From the NCBI GenBank assembly GCA_002479245.1, contig DLMG01000200.1, positions 234 through 14,084 of the forward strand: a stretch of 13,851 nt of DNA, read 5' to 3'. Source of the DNA: Verrucomicrobia subdivision 3 bacterium UBA7542. Lineage in GTDB: Bacteria > Verrucomicrobiota > Verrucomicrobiia > Limisphaerales > UBA11358. Below are positions 13,099 through 13,851 of this stretch, one piece after another. Below the pieces are notes generated by a model. That model had not been told where the DNA came from and did not search any database. It worked only from the letters and a program-made list of their open reading frames with translations. How positions within the stretch are numbered: position 1 is the first letter of the stretch; every line of letters starts with the position of its first letter. The position numbers and the translations under genes are program-made.

Positions 13099-13851
13099 TC
13101 AATTCCCCGTCAGTTCCTGCGGGCCTTTGCCGCCGTTGACCAAAAATAAAACGGCCATGCGCACGGCCAGGCCGTTGGTCACCTGCTCCAGAATCAACGA
13201 ACGGGCGGAATCGGCAATTTCACTGTCAATTTCCACGCCGCGATTGATCGGCCCGGGGTGCATGATGAGCGCATCCGGCTTGGTTTTGGCCAGACGTGCC
13301 TTGTTGAGTCCGAAAAGCTGCGTGTATTCGTTGATGCTGGGGAACATCGTCTTGCGCTGGCGTTCGTGCTGGATGCGGAGCAGGTTGATGATGTCGGCGT
13401 CGCGAATGGCTTCGTCCATGTTGTGGGTCACGCGGCAACCCATTTGCTCGAACGTCCGGGGCACAAGCGTGGACGGCCCGCAAAGCGTGACGTGCGCGCC
13501 CAGCTTCGTCAGCGCCCAGATGTCCGAGCGCGCCACGCGGCTGTAAAGGATGTCGCCCAGAATCGTGACGTTCAATCCGGCAATTTTCCCCTTGCGCTCG
13601 CGAATGGTGAAGGCGTCGAGCAACGCCTGGGTGGGATGTTCGTGCGCCCCGTCACCGGCGTTGATGACGCTGGCATTGAGCACGCGCGCCAGAAAATGCG
13701 GCGCGCCCGACGCGCTGTGGCGCATGACGATGAAATCGGCGTTGAGTGCTTCGAGATTGCGCGCGGTGTCCTTGAGCGTCTCGCCTTTTTTCAGCGACGA
13801 GGCCTCGGCGGTAAAGTTGATGATGTCCGCCGACAACCGTTGCTCGGCCAG
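13099..13851 (-). CDS. pyrB: Aspartate carbamoyltransferase catalytic chain, 3' part (5' end outside window)
   Basis: PyrB condenses carbamoyl phosphate with aspartate in pyrimidine synthesis. About 250 C-terminal residues are visible. The frame is open through the window edge ([13 protein letters not shown]...), so the start and the N-terminal STRTR carbamoyl-phosphate loop are outside. Landmarks are [47 protein letters not shown] (substrate-binding HPGP) and the C-terminus KGPQELTGN. The gene is convergent with the MNT-HEPN pair, 156 bp apart, with an inverted repeat and a candidate terminator between them. Its last codons are duplicated at 12051-12088. Confidence 0.96.
   Translation of the reverse strand: MAEQRLSADIINFTAEASSLKKGETLKDTARNLEALNADFIVMRHSASGAPHFLARVLNASVINAGDGAHEHPTQALLDAFTIRERKGKIAGLNVTILGDILYSRVARSDIWALTKLGAHVTLCGPSTLVPRTFEQMGCRVTHNMDEAIRDADIINLLRIQHERQRKTMFPSINEYTQLFGLNKARLAKTKPDALIMHPGPINRGVEIDSEIADSARSLILEQVTNGLAVRMAVLFLVNGGKGPQELTGN

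Overview
The window looks like a chromosomal segment of a Verrucomicrobiota-type bacterium (Pedosphaera/Limisphaerales-like). This is inferred from three things. There is a secreted glycoside hydrolase whose C-terminus has the 'TSTNLMSWVSV...FWRT' type of tail common in that phylum. There is a eukaryote-like long deoxyribose-phosphate aldolase next to paired aldehyde dehydrogenases. There are short intergenic palindromic repeats. No rRNA or tRNA is present to settle the taxonomy.

Layout. 1-625: 3' part of purF (purine synthesis). 758-3358: a large secreted glycoside hydrolase. 3478-8341: a deoxyribose-5-phosphate/acetaldehyde operon made of long-type deoC, an inserted PIN toxin-antitoxin pair, an active aldehyde dehydrogenase, a catalytically dead ALDH-like partner and short-type deoC. 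These genes overlap or nearly touch. 8341-8402: a REPIN-like double hairpin. 8539-11053: an accessory block with two coupled small unknown proteins, then a non-RD Ser/Thr kinase fused to six TPR repeats. 11147-11954 (minus strand): a HEPN-like protein preceded by a small helical protein. 12159-12942: an MNT nucleotidyltransferase/HEPN toxin-antitoxin pair. 13099-13851 (minus strand): the 3' part of pyrB (pyrimidine synthesis).

The most unusual signal is that both toxin-antitoxin cassettes are bracketed by direct repeats of the 3' end of the neighbouring housekeeping gene. The last 31 codons of deoC (4362-4455) recur at 5105-5198 on the far side of the PIN cassette. The last ~12 codons of pyrB (13097-13134) recur at 12051-12088 on the far side of the MNT-HEPN cassette. 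In both cases the copies differ almost only at synonymous positions and keep an in-frame stop. The extra end therefore seems to derive from a diverged coding homologue and not from a decayed local duplication. This resembles elements that integrate into the 3' end of a gene and restore it, as e14 and phage 21 do at icd in E. coli, but no integrase is visible in either insert.

Metabolic reading: the aldolases cleave deoxyribose 5-phosphate to acetaldehyde and glyceraldehyde 3-phosphate, and the dehydrogenase would oxidise the acetaldehyde. The 514-aa dehydrogenase and its 290-aa Cys-less partner together look like a split version of the two-domain ALDH16 type.
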